Below are positions 33,551 through 41,546 of a stretch of DNA of 64,000 bases, piece by piece (the first letter of the stretch is position 1; each line of letters begins with the position of its first letter). Source of the stretch: Streptomyces antioxidans (lineage in GTDB: Bacteria; Actinomycetota; Actinomycetes; Streptomycetales; Streptomycetaceae). The notes under the pieces are model-generated. The model was not told the DNA's origin and made no database searches. It was given only the letters and a program-made list of their open reading frames with translations. Location: the NCBI RefSeq assembly GCF_000968685.2, contig NZ_LAKD02000069.1, positions 1 through 64,000 of the forward strand. The letters run 5' to 3'. Position numbers and translations under genes: made by a program.

Positions 33551-35586
33551 GCCCCGGTGCCGGGGGCAGCCCCGGCACGCAGCGGCCGGTCGGCGCACGG
33601 CCGGGACCACCACACCCCCTCGCCGTGCGTCAGCCGGGGCAGTACCTGCTCGAAACCGTGCACCCGGCGGGCCGGGAGCTCGCCCCGCAGCAGCCATCCG
33701 GTGGCACCGTCCACGCTCTCGCCGATGTCCGCCTCGGCGGCGGCGAGGTGGGCGGTGACCGGGGCGAGCGTCTCGGCCGGAAGCTCCAGCTCGAAGGCGT
33801 GGTACGGCTCGTAGATCCGCCACCCGGCCCGTTCCAGGGCATCACCGAGCACCACGGGGGTGATGTCGCGGAAGTCGGCCGCGGTGCTCTCCGGGCCGAG
33901 GAAACCGGAGCGTACGAGCACGACCCGGCAGTCCGTCACCGAACGCCCGCGGGGCCCGTGGAGCAGCGTCTCGTACACGGTGTCCTCGATCGCGTTGTGG
34001 AACGCGCGGGGCAGCGCGCCCAGTTCGGTCTCATAGCCGAAGACCGCCCCGGCGCCGCGCTCGGTGGGCTCCACGCGCAGCCCTACGGTCGCCCACGGCC
34101 CGGTGTGGTCGGAACGCGCGATCTCATGAACGGCCTCGCCGACCCCCGAGGGGCGCTCGACCAGCACGGGCCGGCTCGGCTCGAAGTCCGCCTCGATGCC
34201 GTAGTCCTGGACCAGCGTGGCCGCGATGATCTCCTTCTGCACCTCCCCGTACAGCAGCACCGAGGTGGCTCCGCCCGGCATCGCCCGCGCGTGGATCAGC
34301 GGGTCCTGGTCGGCCAGCTCCAGCAGCGCGGTGTGCAGCCGGGACGCGGCGGTGGCGCCGGGCTCGCGGGCGCGGACGAGGGTCTGGAGACTGGGCGCGG
34401 CGAAGTGCCGCCGGTCCGACGGGGCGTCATGGACGGGCCCGAGCCGGTCGCCGACCCGGACCCCGGGCAGCCCCTTGATCCTCGCGATGTTCCCGGCGGT
34501 CAGTGGCCCCCTTACGGTTCCCGCGGCTCCGATGACCTCCAGTGCGGTGATCTGCCCGGTGTGTTCGGTCAGGGCGCCGCCGGGCTCGCGGCGGTGCAGG
34601 GTCACCCGCTGGCGGAGCGTCACCTCGCCGGAGAACAGCCGCAGATAGGCCGTACGGCCACCACGGGCACTGTTTCCGCCGCCCGCGGCGCCGCTGCCGC
34701 CTGCGCCGCCTCCGCCCGTGCCGCTTCTGCCGCCTCCGCCTGTGCCGCCTCCGCCGCGCTCGACGGCGAAGACCGTGCCGCGCGGCTCCGTGCCGCCCGG
34801 CGCGGGCGGCACCAGCCGTGCCACCCCCTCGACCAGCGCCCCGACGCCCTGGCCGCTGAGCGCCGAGCCGAAGAACACCGGATGCACCAGCCCCTCCGCC
34901 GTACGGGCCGCGAGCGCCGTCTCCACCTCCTCGGCCGAGGGCAGCGAGCCGTCCACGACCCGCGCGAGCATCGCGTCATCGGTCTCGGCCAGCACCTCGG
35001 CCGCCTCCGCGCGCACCCCAGGATCCTCCAGGGAACGCGGCCGGACGCGGGCGTTCCGCGTGCCCAGGCCCCTTACGGACGTCAGCGGGACGAGATGTGG
35101 CGCCAGGACGCGCCGGACATCGGCGAGCAGCCCCTCGTCGCGGGCGCCCGCACGGTCGATCTTGTTGATGAAGAGCAGCACCGGGAGCCGCAGCCGCCGC
35201 AGCGTCTTCATCAGCACCCTGGTCTGCGCCTGGACGCCCTCGACGGCGGACAGCACGAGCACCGCGCCGTCGAGCACCCCGAGGGCGCGCTCGACCTCGG
35301 CGATGAAGTCGGAGTGGCCGGGGGTGTCGATCAGGTTGATCTGGGTGTCCCCGGTGTCCCTGGTGTTCCCGGCGGTGAGGGACGCGACCGCGGTCCGTAC
35401 GGTGATACCGCGCTGCCGCTCGATCTCGCCGGTGTCGGTCTGGGTGTCCCCGGCGTCGACGCTGCCGAGCCGGTCGATCACCCCGGCGTCGTAGAGCAGC
35501 CGCTCGGTCAGGCTGGTCTTACCGGCGTCGACATGGGCGAGCACACCGATGTTGAGGGTCTGTGAGACCCGTGAAGAGCTGGGCAT
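33547..35586 (-). CDS. Ribosomal-protection GTPase of the Tet(M)/Otr(A) type
   Basis: A 679-residue EF-G-like translational GTPase. GTP motifs: AHVDAGKTS at residues 17-25, RGIT, DTPGH, and NKID. The later domains fit the group that removes tetracycline from the ribosome, such as Otr(A) of the oxytetracycline producer. Between about residues 275 and 310 is a glycine-rich insert (GGGGTGGGG, GAGGSGAAGGG) not usual in Tet(M). No tetracycline biosynthesis genes are nearby, so it may be a general ribosome-associated or intrinsic resistance factor. Many Streptomyces carry such chromosomal copies. Spacing from AGGA to ATG is long, so the start may be the nearby in-frame GTG (VSQTLN). Confidence 0.85.
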   Translation of the reverse strand: MPSSSRVSQTLNIGVLAHVDAGKTSLTERLLYDAGVIDRLGSVDAGDTQTDTGEIERQRGITVRTAVASLTAGNTRDTGDTQINLIDTPGHSDFIAEVERALGVLDGAVLVLSAVEGVQAQTRVLMKTLRRLRLPVLLFINKIDRAGARDEGLLADVRRVLAPHLVPLTSVRGLGTRNARVRPRSLEDPGVRAEAAEVLAETDDAMLARVVDGSLPSAEEVETALAARTAEGLVHPVFFGSALSGQGVGALVEGVARLVPPAPGGTEPRGTVFAVERGGGGTGGGGRSGTGGGGAGGSGAAGGGNSARGGRTAYLRLFSGEVTLRQRVTLHRREPGGALTEHTGQITALEVIGAAGTVRGPLTAGNIARIKGLPGVRVGDRLGPVHDAPSDRRHFAAPSLQTLVRAREPGATAASRLHTALLELADQDPLIHARAMPGGATSVLLYGEVQKEIIAATLVQDYGIEADFEPSRPVLVERPSGVGEAVHEIARSDHTGPWATVGLRVEPTERGAGAVFGYETELGALPRAFHNAIEDTVYETLLHGPRGRSVTDCRVVLVRSGFLGPESTAADFRDITPVVLGDALERAGWRIYEPYHAFELELPAETLAPVTAHLAAAEADIGESVDGATGWLLRGELPARRVHGFEQVLPRLTHGEGVWWSRPCADRPLRAGAAPGTGA

Positions 35587-35748
35587 GGATGCTGAAGTCC
35601 TCGAAAACGGTCGTCCGGTGGGGGCACTGAGTCGTTCCGAGGAATCGGCGCATCGGTCGCTCCTGCTCGTAGAGGTGAGGTCGCGGACATCCTGGACACC
35701 GGGGCGGGCGGAGGCAACCGAATTACGAGCCGACGGCAGGGCGCACGG

Positions 35749-36348
35749 TTACGTGGCGAGGTGGCGGACGATCCGGCGGAGCTGCTGCTCCCACCGCTCC
35801 CGGAACTCCGGCGAGTCCGGCTCGATCCCGAAGATCTGGCGGACGGCGTGGGGCATCGTGGCCGGTGCGGAGACCACGGCGTAGCACATCAGCAGCATGG
35901 CGGCCGGGTCGAGGTCGTCTGCAAGCTCGCCCGCCGCCTGACGGCGCCGCATGTCGGACAGGTCCTCGCGCGGCTCGTCCCCGACCTCGCCGGTCAGCGC
36001 CTGCCAGATGGCCAGCCGGATGCCGCGGGGGTCGTCGAACGCCGCCCGGAGATAGCGCGCTAGCAGCTCCTCGAAGGGGAGCGCGGGGTCGTTGAAGGTC
36101 GCCTCGCGCCGCAGCCACTCGCGGCCCAGCTCCCGGTAAAGGCCCTCCTTACCGCCGAAGTAGTAGGTGATCAGCTGCTTGTTGAGGCCCGCACGGTCCG
36201 CGATGTCCTGGACGCGCGCCCCCGCGAACCCCTTCTCGGAGAACTCGTCCATGGCCGCCTCGAGCAGCAGCCGCCGGGAGCGCGCCGGGTCCAGCTTGCG
36301 CTCCTCCGGCGCGGGGGCGCGACGGGCTCCCCTGGACGTCCCGTGCAT
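35749..36348 (-). CDS. TetR-family transcriptional regulator
   Basis: A 199-residue repressor-type protein. The helix-turn-helix lies in residues about 18-65 (RRLLLEAAMDEFSEKGFAG, DIADRAGLNKQLITYYFGGKEGLYRE in pieces). The rest is a helical ligand-binding domain with a TetR C-terminal pattern. Of two ATGs three codons apart, the inner one (MHGTSRG) is chosen because GAGGAG lies nine bases before it; the outer ATG abuts that site. It is divergent from an NmrA-like oxidoreductase gene, with an inverted repeat between them, so control of that neighbour is likely. Confidence 0.88.
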   Translation of the reverse strand: MHGTSRGARRAPAPEERKLDPARSRRLLLEAAMDEFSEKGFAGARVQDIADRAGLNKQLITYYFGGKEGLYRELGREWLRREATFNDPALPFEELLARYLRAAFDDPRGIRLAIWQALTGEVGDEPREDLSDMRRRQAAGELADDLDPAAMLLMCYAVVSAPATMPHAVRQIFGIEPDSPEFRERWEQQLRRIVRHLAT

Positions 36349-36419
36349 CGTCGTCATCTCCTCTTCCTGGGCCCCGGACAGGCTAACCGGGGGACCCCGC
36401 CACGCTCTCATCTAACTGT

Positions 36420-36445
36420 TTGACAACTTCATCCGCTTGGATGAA
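36420..36445 (+). promoter_or_regulatory. Promoter and operator between tetR and the NmrA-like gene
   Basis: TTGACA at 36420-36425 matches the -35 consensus for the plus-strand gene. TTCATCC (36428-36434) and GGATGAA (36439-36445) form 7-base inverted arms around GCTT in the spacer. A TetR dimer bound there would block the promoter. Confidence 0.6.
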
Positions 36446-36494
36446 CCTGGCGGGGCTACATAACGGGATCGCGGTACGGGCAAGGAGATTGATC

Positions 36495-37322
36495 ATGTTC
36501 GTGGTGACCGGAGCCACCGGAAACGTCGGCAGCCATGTGGTGAAGTACCTGGCCGACGCGGGCGCCGAGGTGCTCGCGCTCACCCGCGACCCGGAGGCGG
36601 CCCGGCTGCCGGCGGGCGTGCGGACGGCCCGCACCGATGAGCTGCCCCTGGAGGGTGCCACGGCGCTGTTCCTCAACCCCGCGGTGGTCTGGCAGGTCGG
36701 GCCCGAGAAGCTTCTCGAGCGGGCCAAGTCCAGCGGGGTACGGCGGATCGTGATGCTCTCCTCGTCCTCCGTCCTGGATGACACCGATCCGCAGCGCAAC
36801 CCGATCGGCGCCCGCCACCGCGCGCTGGAGGACGAGGTCAAGGCCACGGGGCCGGAGTGGACGTTCGTCCGCCCGGGCGGCTTCGCGGCGAACGCGCTGC
36901 AGTGGGCGGACCAGATCAAGGCCGGAGACGTGGTGTACGGGCCGTACGCCAGGGCGCAGATGGCGCTCATCCACGAGGCCGACATGGGCGAGGTCGCCGC
37001 CCGCGCCCTGCTCACCGACGACCTGGTCGGCAAGGCCCCCGAGCTGACCGGTCCCGAGTCGCTGAGCTTCGCCGACCAGGTGCGGATCATCGGTGAGGCC
37101 GTCGGACGGCCGCTGCGGTACGAGGAGATCCCGCACGAGACGGCGCGGGAGCAGATGGTCGGCGGGTTCCTCACGCCGGACATGGCGGACTCCCTGCTGC
37201 GCGTCTACGCGGAGCTGGTGGACCGGTCGCAGGCGATCTCGCCCGAGGTCGAGCGCATCACGGGGCACCCCGGGCGTACGTTCGCGCAGTGGGCGGCGGA
37301 CCACGCGGCCGACTTCAGCTGA
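36495..37322 (+). CDS. NmrA-like NAD(P)-binding oxidoreductase
   Basis: A 275-residue atypical short-chain dehydrogenase of the NmrA/QOR2 type. The dinucleotide loop is VTGATGNVGSHVV at residues 4-16. There is no YxxxK catalytic pair, as usual for this branch. Later segments WTFVRPGGFAANALQW and VVYGPYA are typical. Such proteins reduce quinones or sense the NADP/NADPH ratio. The ATG follows AAGGAG by seven bases; a longer in-frame start would run over the operator. It is controlled most likely by the divergent TetR regulator. Confidence 0.87.
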   Translation: MFVVTGATGNVGSHVVKYLADAGAEVLALTRDPEAARLPAGVRTARTDELPLEGATALFLNPAVVWQVGPEKLLERAKSSGVRRIVMLSSSSVLDDTDPQRNPIGARHRALEDEVKATGPEWTFVRPGGFAANALQWADQIKAGDVVYGPYARAQMALIHEADMGEVAARALLTDDLVGKAPELTGPESLSFADQVRIIGEAVGRPLRYEEIPHETAREQMVGGFLTPDMADSLLRVYAELVDRSQAISPEVERITGHPGRTFAQWAADHAADFS

Positions 37323-37372
37323 CCGCGGTCGCGGGTCGTGCCTGCGGCGGGCTTGTCCCTTGGGCCCAGGAC

Positions 37373-37428
37373 GGGCTGAAATCAGCCCCTCCGGCGCTTG
37401 AGGAGCGGGGTCCGGGGCGGAGCCCCGG
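37373..37428. repeat. REP-like intergenic hairpin element
   Basis: A chain of small inverted repeats: GGGCTGA/TCAGCCC at 37373-37388, then CTCC/GAGG, then CCGGGGC/GCCCCGG ending at 37428. The core CCCCTCCGGCGCTTGAGGAG is a sequence I know as recurrent between genes in Streptomyces chromosomes. It lies between the convergent NmrA-like and Ku genes and may also stop transcription. Confidence 0.65.
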
Positions 37429-37460
37429 TTGTGGGAAGGGGCGGGCAGGGGAAAGCCCCC

Positions 37461-38567
37461 TCAGGAGGCGGTCCGCGTGCCGCGCCCGCCCGTCTGCTTC
37501 TTCGCGGTGGACTTCTTGGCCGCGGTCTTCTTGGCCGCGGCCCTCTTCGTGCCCGTCTGCTTCTTCCCGGCGGCCTTCCCCGAGGGCTTCTCCTCCGCGG
37601 ACTTGGCCGTCTTCGCCGTCTTCGACCCGCCCCTCTTCGCCGCCGTCTTCTTCTCGGTCTTCTCGGCCGCGGGTGCCTTCTTCGCCGACGCGGCCTTCTT
37701 CGCCGGAGCCTTCTTGCGGCCGCGCAGTTCGTGGACCGTCGCCCCGGCCTCCGCCTCCTCCCCGGCCTCGCCCTCCGCGGCCCCCTCGCCCCGGGACTCC
37801 TTGGCGCTGCGGACGCTCTCCTTCAGCGCCGACATCAGGTCGACCACCTGCGCGCCCTCAGGCCGCTCGCCGGGCTCGGCGGTGGGCGTGGCGCCGGACA
37901 CCTTCGCCGCCACCAGCTCCTCAAGCGCCTCGTGGTACTCGTCGCGCAGATCGTTCAGATCGATCTCTCCGAGCGTCTGCATCAGGGTGTCCGCGAGGTC
38001 CAGTTCGGCCGGTTTCACGGTCACCTTCTCCTTGGGGGCTACCCCCGCGGGCTCGCGCACCTCGTCCGGCCAGAGCAGCCGGTGCAGCGCGATCGTGTCG
38101 CCCACGACGCGGAGCATCCCCAGCCGCTCGCGGCCGCGGTGGGCGTATTTGGTGATGGCGACCTTCTCGCTGCGCTTTAGGGCCTCGCGCAGCAGGGTGT
38201 ACGGCTTGGCCCCGGCGGCGCCGCTGGTGCCCAGGTAGTAGGCGTCGCCCAGCTGGAGCGGATCGATCTCGGAGGCGGAGACGAACGCCTCGATCTCCAG
38301 GGTGTGGGTGGTGGGCAGCGGAAGGGCCGCCAGGTCCTCGTCGGTGATCGGGACCAGCGCGCCGTCGGCGTCCTCGTACGCCCGCCCGATCTCGCTCGAC
38401 TCGACCGGCTTGTCCTCGAGCTCGCAGAACTTGCGGTAGCGGATGCGACCGTTGTCGCGCATATGGATCTGCCGGAACGAGATCGAGTGGTCCTCGGTGG
38501 CCGGATAGATCTTGATCGGAATGCTCACCAGGCCAAAGGAAATGTTCCCGTTCCAGATAGATCGCAT
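37461..38567 (-). CDS. ku: Ku protein of non-homologous end joining
   Basis: A 368-residue DNA-end-binding protein. The core (residues 1 to about 250) starts MRSIWNGNISFGLVSIPIKIY and contains RIRYRKFCELEDKPVE and LRVVGDTIALHRLLWPDEVR, all typical of bacterial Ku. Residues about 265-368 form a tail of Lys and Ala repeats (KKAPAKK, AAKKTAAKKS), like histone H1, which probably aids DNA binding. As a homodimer it threads onto broken ends and recruits LigD. It is divergent from the polymerase gene with a gap of only 30 bases. Confidence 0.95.
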   Translation of the reverse strand: MRSIWNGNISFGLVSIPIKIYPATEDHSISFRQIHMRDNGRIRYRKFCELEDKPVESSEIGRAYEDADGALVPITDEDLAALPLPTTHTLEIEAFVSASEIDPLQLGDAYYLGTSGAAGAKPYTLLREALKRSEKVAITKYAHRGRERLGMLRVVGDTIALHRLLWPDEVREPAGVAPKEKVTVKPAELDLADTLMQTLGEIDLNDLRDEYHEALEELVAAKVSGATPTAEPGERPEGAQVVDLMSALKESVRSAKESRGEGAAEGEAGEEAEAGATVHELRGRKKAPAKKAASAKKAPAAEKTEKKTAAKRGGSKTAKTAKSAEEKPSGKAAGKKQTGTKRAAAKKTAAKKSTAKKQTGGRGTRTAS

Positions 38568-38597
38568 ACTTGATCCCTTTCGTGAGATTCTTATCGT
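38568..38597. promoter_or_regulatory. 30-base divergent gap between ku and the LigD polymerase gene
   Basis: The ku ribosome site AAAGGGA is in this gap. On the minus strand TACGAT at 38599-38594, overlapping the start codon of the opposite gene, is a candidate -10 for ku. The plus-strand gene has no clear ribosome site, and a GATTCT seven bases before its ATG could be a leaderless -10. The two promoters must overlap, and may exclude each other. Confidence 0.4.
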
Positions 38598-39629
38598 ATG
38601 TCCCCGATCGCGGAGGTGGAGGGGCGGCGGATCACGCTCAGGAACCTCGACAAGGTCATCCATCCGGCCACCGGCACCACCAAGGGCGAGCTGCTGCACT
38701 ATCTGGCGTCGACCGCGGACCCGCTCCTCGGCCATCTGCGCGGACGGCCGCTGGCGTTCCTGCGCTACCCGGACGGCCCCGACGGCCAGAAGTTCTTCAC
38801 CAAGAATCCGCCTCCGGGCACGCCTTCCTGGGTGACGACGGCCGAGGTCACCCGCCATAAGGGGGAGACCGCGCGGCAGGTGGTGATCCAGGACCTGCCC
38901 TCGCTGATGTGGTCGGCCAACCTCGTGGTGGAGCTCCACACTCCGATGTGGCGGATCGACCAGGGCGTGGGCATCGCCGACCGGCTCGTCTTCGACCTCG
39001 ACCCCGGCCCGCCCGCCACGATCGTGGACTGCCGCCCCGTCGCCGTATGGCTGCGCGAACGGCTCGCCGACGACGGCCTTACGGCGTACGCGAAGACCAG
39101 TGGCTCCAAGGGGCTGCATCTGCTGGTGCCGGTGGAGCCGACCCCCTCCCGGCAGACCACCGCCTACGCCAGACGGCTGGCCGTGGAGGCCGCGAACGCC
39201 ATGCCGGACCTCGTCATCCGTAAGATGACCCGCTCGCTGCGGCCGGGGAAGGTGTACGTGGACTTCAGCCAGAACGCCGCCGCGAAGACCACCGCCGCCC
39301 CGTACACCCCCCGCGCCGTCCCCGAACCGGCCGTCTCCGCGCCCGTCACCTGGGAGGAGGTCGAGGCGTGCGACGACCCGGCGGCGCTGGTCTTCCTGAT
39401 CGACGACATCCCCGCGCGGCTCGACCGCCACGGGGATCTGCTCGCCCCGCTGCTGGACCCCGAGCGGGCGCGCCCGCTGCCGACGGTCGGGGCGGACGTC
39501 GAGGAGGGCGTCGAGGAGGGCGTCGAGGAGGGCGTCGAGGAGGAGGGCGAGGGTGAGGGCGAGGGTGAGGACGAGGGCAGGGGCGGCGACGACGGCCTTG
39601 GCGACGGCGAAGGCGCGGCCGACCGATGA
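38598..39629 (+). CDS. ligD: LigD-type NHEJ polymerase domain protein
   Basis: A 343-residue stand-alone PolDom of the primase-polymerase superfamily, which fills gaps at broken ends and prefers ribonucleotides. Visible are LRNLDKVIHP at the start, the catalytic FDLDPGP near residue 137 and the later SGSKGLHLLVP. The core ends near residue 295; a 45-residue acidic tail follows, with VEEG repeated three times and then EGEG repeats, coded by 12-base DNA repeats from 39498. The polymerase and ligase parts of LigD are separate genes here, and no nuclease (PE) domain is in the window. The stop overlaps the ligase ATG by four bases. Confidence 0.92.
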   Translation: MSPIAEVEGRRITLRNLDKVIHPATGTTKGELLHYLASTADPLLGHLRGRPLAFLRYPDGPDGQKFFTKNPPPGTPSWVTTAEVTRHKGETARQVVIQDLPSLMWSANLVVELHTPMWRIDQGVGIADRLVFDLDPGPPATIVDCRPVAVWLRERLADDGLTAYAKTSGSKGLHLLVPVEPTPSRQTTAYARRLAVEAANAMPDLVIRKMTRSLRPGKVYVDFSQNAAAKTTAAPYTPRAVPEPAVSAPVTWEEVEACDDPAALVFLIDDIPARLDRHGDLLAPLLDPERARPLPTVGADVEEGVEEGVEEGVEEEGEGEGEGEDEGRGGDDGLGDGEGAADR

Positions 39630-40567
39630 CGCCGCCCTCCCACGAGCCGCCCCTCCAGCCACCCGTCGAGGTGGCGCTGGCCCGTGTCGTACCGGTCCTG
39701 CCCGCCGCCCCGCCCGGACGGCGGCTGGCGTACGAGCCCAAGTTCGACGGCCATCGGCTGCTGATCTTCCGGCTGGGGGACACCGTAAGGATGCAGGCCC
39801 GCTCCGGCCGCATCGTCACCCGCGCCTTCCCCGACCTGGCGGCCGCCGCGCGGCCGCTGCCGCCCGGCACGGTCCTCGACGGCGAGGTGGTGGTGTGGGC
39901 GGGCGGCCGTACGGACTTCGCCGGCGTCCAGAAGCGCGCCTTCGCCGCGTCCGAGTCCCGGGCGGGGCGGCTCGCCCGGGAACTGCCCGCCTCCTACGCC
40001 GCCTTCGACCTGCTCGCGATCGGTACCGAGGATCTGCGGTCGCTTCCGTACGAACAGCGCCGCGCCCGGCTGACGGCGCTCCTCGAACCGCTCGGCCCGC
40101 CGCTCCAGGCCGTGCCGATGACGACCGATCCGGAGGTCGCCGCCACCTGGTACGCGTCACTCCTGGAGATCGGTATCGAGGGTCTGGTCATCAAGGAGCT
40201 GGACGAGCCCTACCGGCCGGGCCGCCACTGGCGGAAGGTGCGCCATTCGGAGACCCGGGACGCCGTCGTCATCGGCGTCGTCGGCCCCCGCCTCCGCCCG
40301 CGCGCCCTCGCGCTGGTGCTCCCCGGGGACGACGCGCCGCTGATCTCCTCCCCGCTCTCCACGGCCGTCCGCGCCCAGCTCAGCACGGCCCTGCGCGACC
40401 TGCCCGACCCCGAGCCCCCGCCCGCCGAACTCCCCACCGCCCTGGACCGCGTCGGCGCCGAGATCGCCTACCGCCCCATCGCCCCGGACCTGACCGTCGA
40501 GGTCCGCCAGGAGGGCACGGTCCGCCACTCGGCGACGAGAGTCATGCGCCTGCGCATCCCCGACTGA
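39626..40567 (+). CDS. ligD: ATP-dependent DNA ligase, LigD ligase part
   Basis: A 313-residue ligase. The adenylation motif is EPKFDGHR with the nucleophile Lys near residue 39, followed by LDGEVVVW near residue 85, a YAAFDLLAI strand, EGLVIKE near residue 183 and a C-terminal OB fold (AVVIGVVGPRL). It seals double-strand breaks brought together by Ku. It is translationally coupled to the polymerase gene (ATGA). The last 26 bases overlap the end of the convergent PLP-enzyme gene. Confidence 0.92.
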   Translation: MTPPSHEPPLQPPVEVALARVVPVLPAAPPGRRLAYEPKFDGHRLLIFRLGDTVRMQARSGRIVTRAFPDLAAAARPLPPGTVLDGEVVVWAGGRTDFAGVQKRAFAASESRAGRLARELPASYAAFDLLAIGTEDLRSLPYEQRRARLTALLEPLGPPLQAVPMTTDPEVAATWYASLLEIGIEGLVIKELDEPYRPGRHWRKVRHSETRDAVVIGVVGPRLRPRALALVLPGDDAPLISSPLSTAVRAQLSTALRDLPDPEPPPAELPTALDRVGAEIAYRPIAPDLTVEVRQEGTVRHSATRVMRLRIPD

Positions 40568-41522
40568 CCGCTGTGCGGCCCGGCTCCGGATCCGGCGGCC
40601 CGGTGATCACCGCCGTCACCCGGCTGCCCGCCGGCAGCTCACCCCGCTCCACCAGCCCGTACACACCCCACAGCAGCTTCGCCACGTACCGCCGCTCCAG
40701 CCGGACCCCGTGCCGTTCCCCGAACTCCGCCGCGAACGCCTCCAGCTCCGCCGGGACGCGCCCGTAGCCGCCGCCGTGGTAGCCGTGCTCGATGCGCCAG
40801 TTGCCGAACGTCCGCCCCCAACCGCGCCGGTGCAGCTCGGCCACCTCACCGTCCAGATAGCCCTCCGCCCCCTTCAGCACGGCGAAACCCAGCGCCCGCG
40901 CACCGGCCGGGAGCGCGGTGGCGACACCGGCCAGCGTGCCCCCGGTGCCCACCGCGCAGCACACCACATCGCCAGGACCCAGGCCGGGCAGCTCCGCGAC
41001 GAGATCCGCGGCCCCGCGCGCCGCCAGGACGTTCGTACCGCCCTCCGGGAGCACATACGCGTGCCCCCACCGCTCCTCCAGCGCCTGCCGGGCGCCGGGG
41101 CCGTCCCCGCCCAGGCCGCGCAGCAACGCGCGGTAGGCGGAGCGGCTGACGAAGGCCAGCTCCATCCCGTGTGCCTCGGCCCGCGCCAGCGACCAGTTGC
41201 GCGGCGCGTCGGCCAGCTCGTCGCCCCGGATGACCCCGACCGTCGACAGCCCACACGCGGCACCCGCCGCGGCCACCGCGCGGATGTGGTTGGAGTACGC
41301 CCCGCCGAACGTGAGCAGCCGGGTGTGCCCGCCCTCGACGGCCGCCCGCAGATTCGGCGCGAGCTTGCGCCACTTGTTGCCCGGCACCAGCGGATGAATG
41401 AGATCGTCCCGCTTCAGCCGCAGCTCCACGCCCCGGCCCGCGAGCCACGGGTCGGCCACGTCCCCCACGGGGGACGGCAGCCGGGGCCGTATCGGCCCGG
41501 TGGTGTCTGGCGGGCGTCTCAC
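40542..41522 (-). CDS. PLP-dependent D-cysteine desulfhydrase / ACC-deaminase-like enzyme
   Basis: A 326-residue fold-type II PLP enzyme. The cofactor Lys is in GNKWRKL near residue 52; LTFGGAYSNHIRA follows with the phosphate-site Ser and Asn, and VGTGGTLAGV near residue 195 is the phosphate-binding loop. This group cleaves D-cysteine to pyruvate, ammonia and sulphide, or acts on 1-aminocyclopropane-1-carboxylate; residues seen do not decide. The GTG start follows GGAGAG by nine bases. Its end overlaps the ligase gene on the other strand. Confidence 0.83.
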   Translation of the reverse strand: MRRPPDTTGPIRPRLPSPVGDVADPWLAGRGVELRLKRDDLIHPLVPGNKWRKLAPNLRAAVEGGHTRLLTFGGAYSNHIRAVAAAGAACGLSTVGVIRGDELADAPRNWSLARAEAHGMELAFVSRSAYRALLRGLGGDGPGARQALEERWGHAYVLPEGGTNVLAARGAADLVAELPGLGPGDVVCCAVGTGGTLAGVATALPAGARALGFAVLKGAEGYLDGEVAELHRRGWGRTFGNWRIEHGYHGGGYGRVPAELEAFAAEFGERHGVRLERRYVAKLLWGVYGLVERGELPAGSRVTAVITGPPDPEPGRTAVSRGCAGA

Positions 41523-41546
41523 CCGTCCATTCTCTCCGCCGCAACC

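Noticed and set aside
33547..35586. Evidence for a tetracycline biosynthetic cluster
   Set aside because: No polyketide synthase or tailoring genes flank the GTPase gene.
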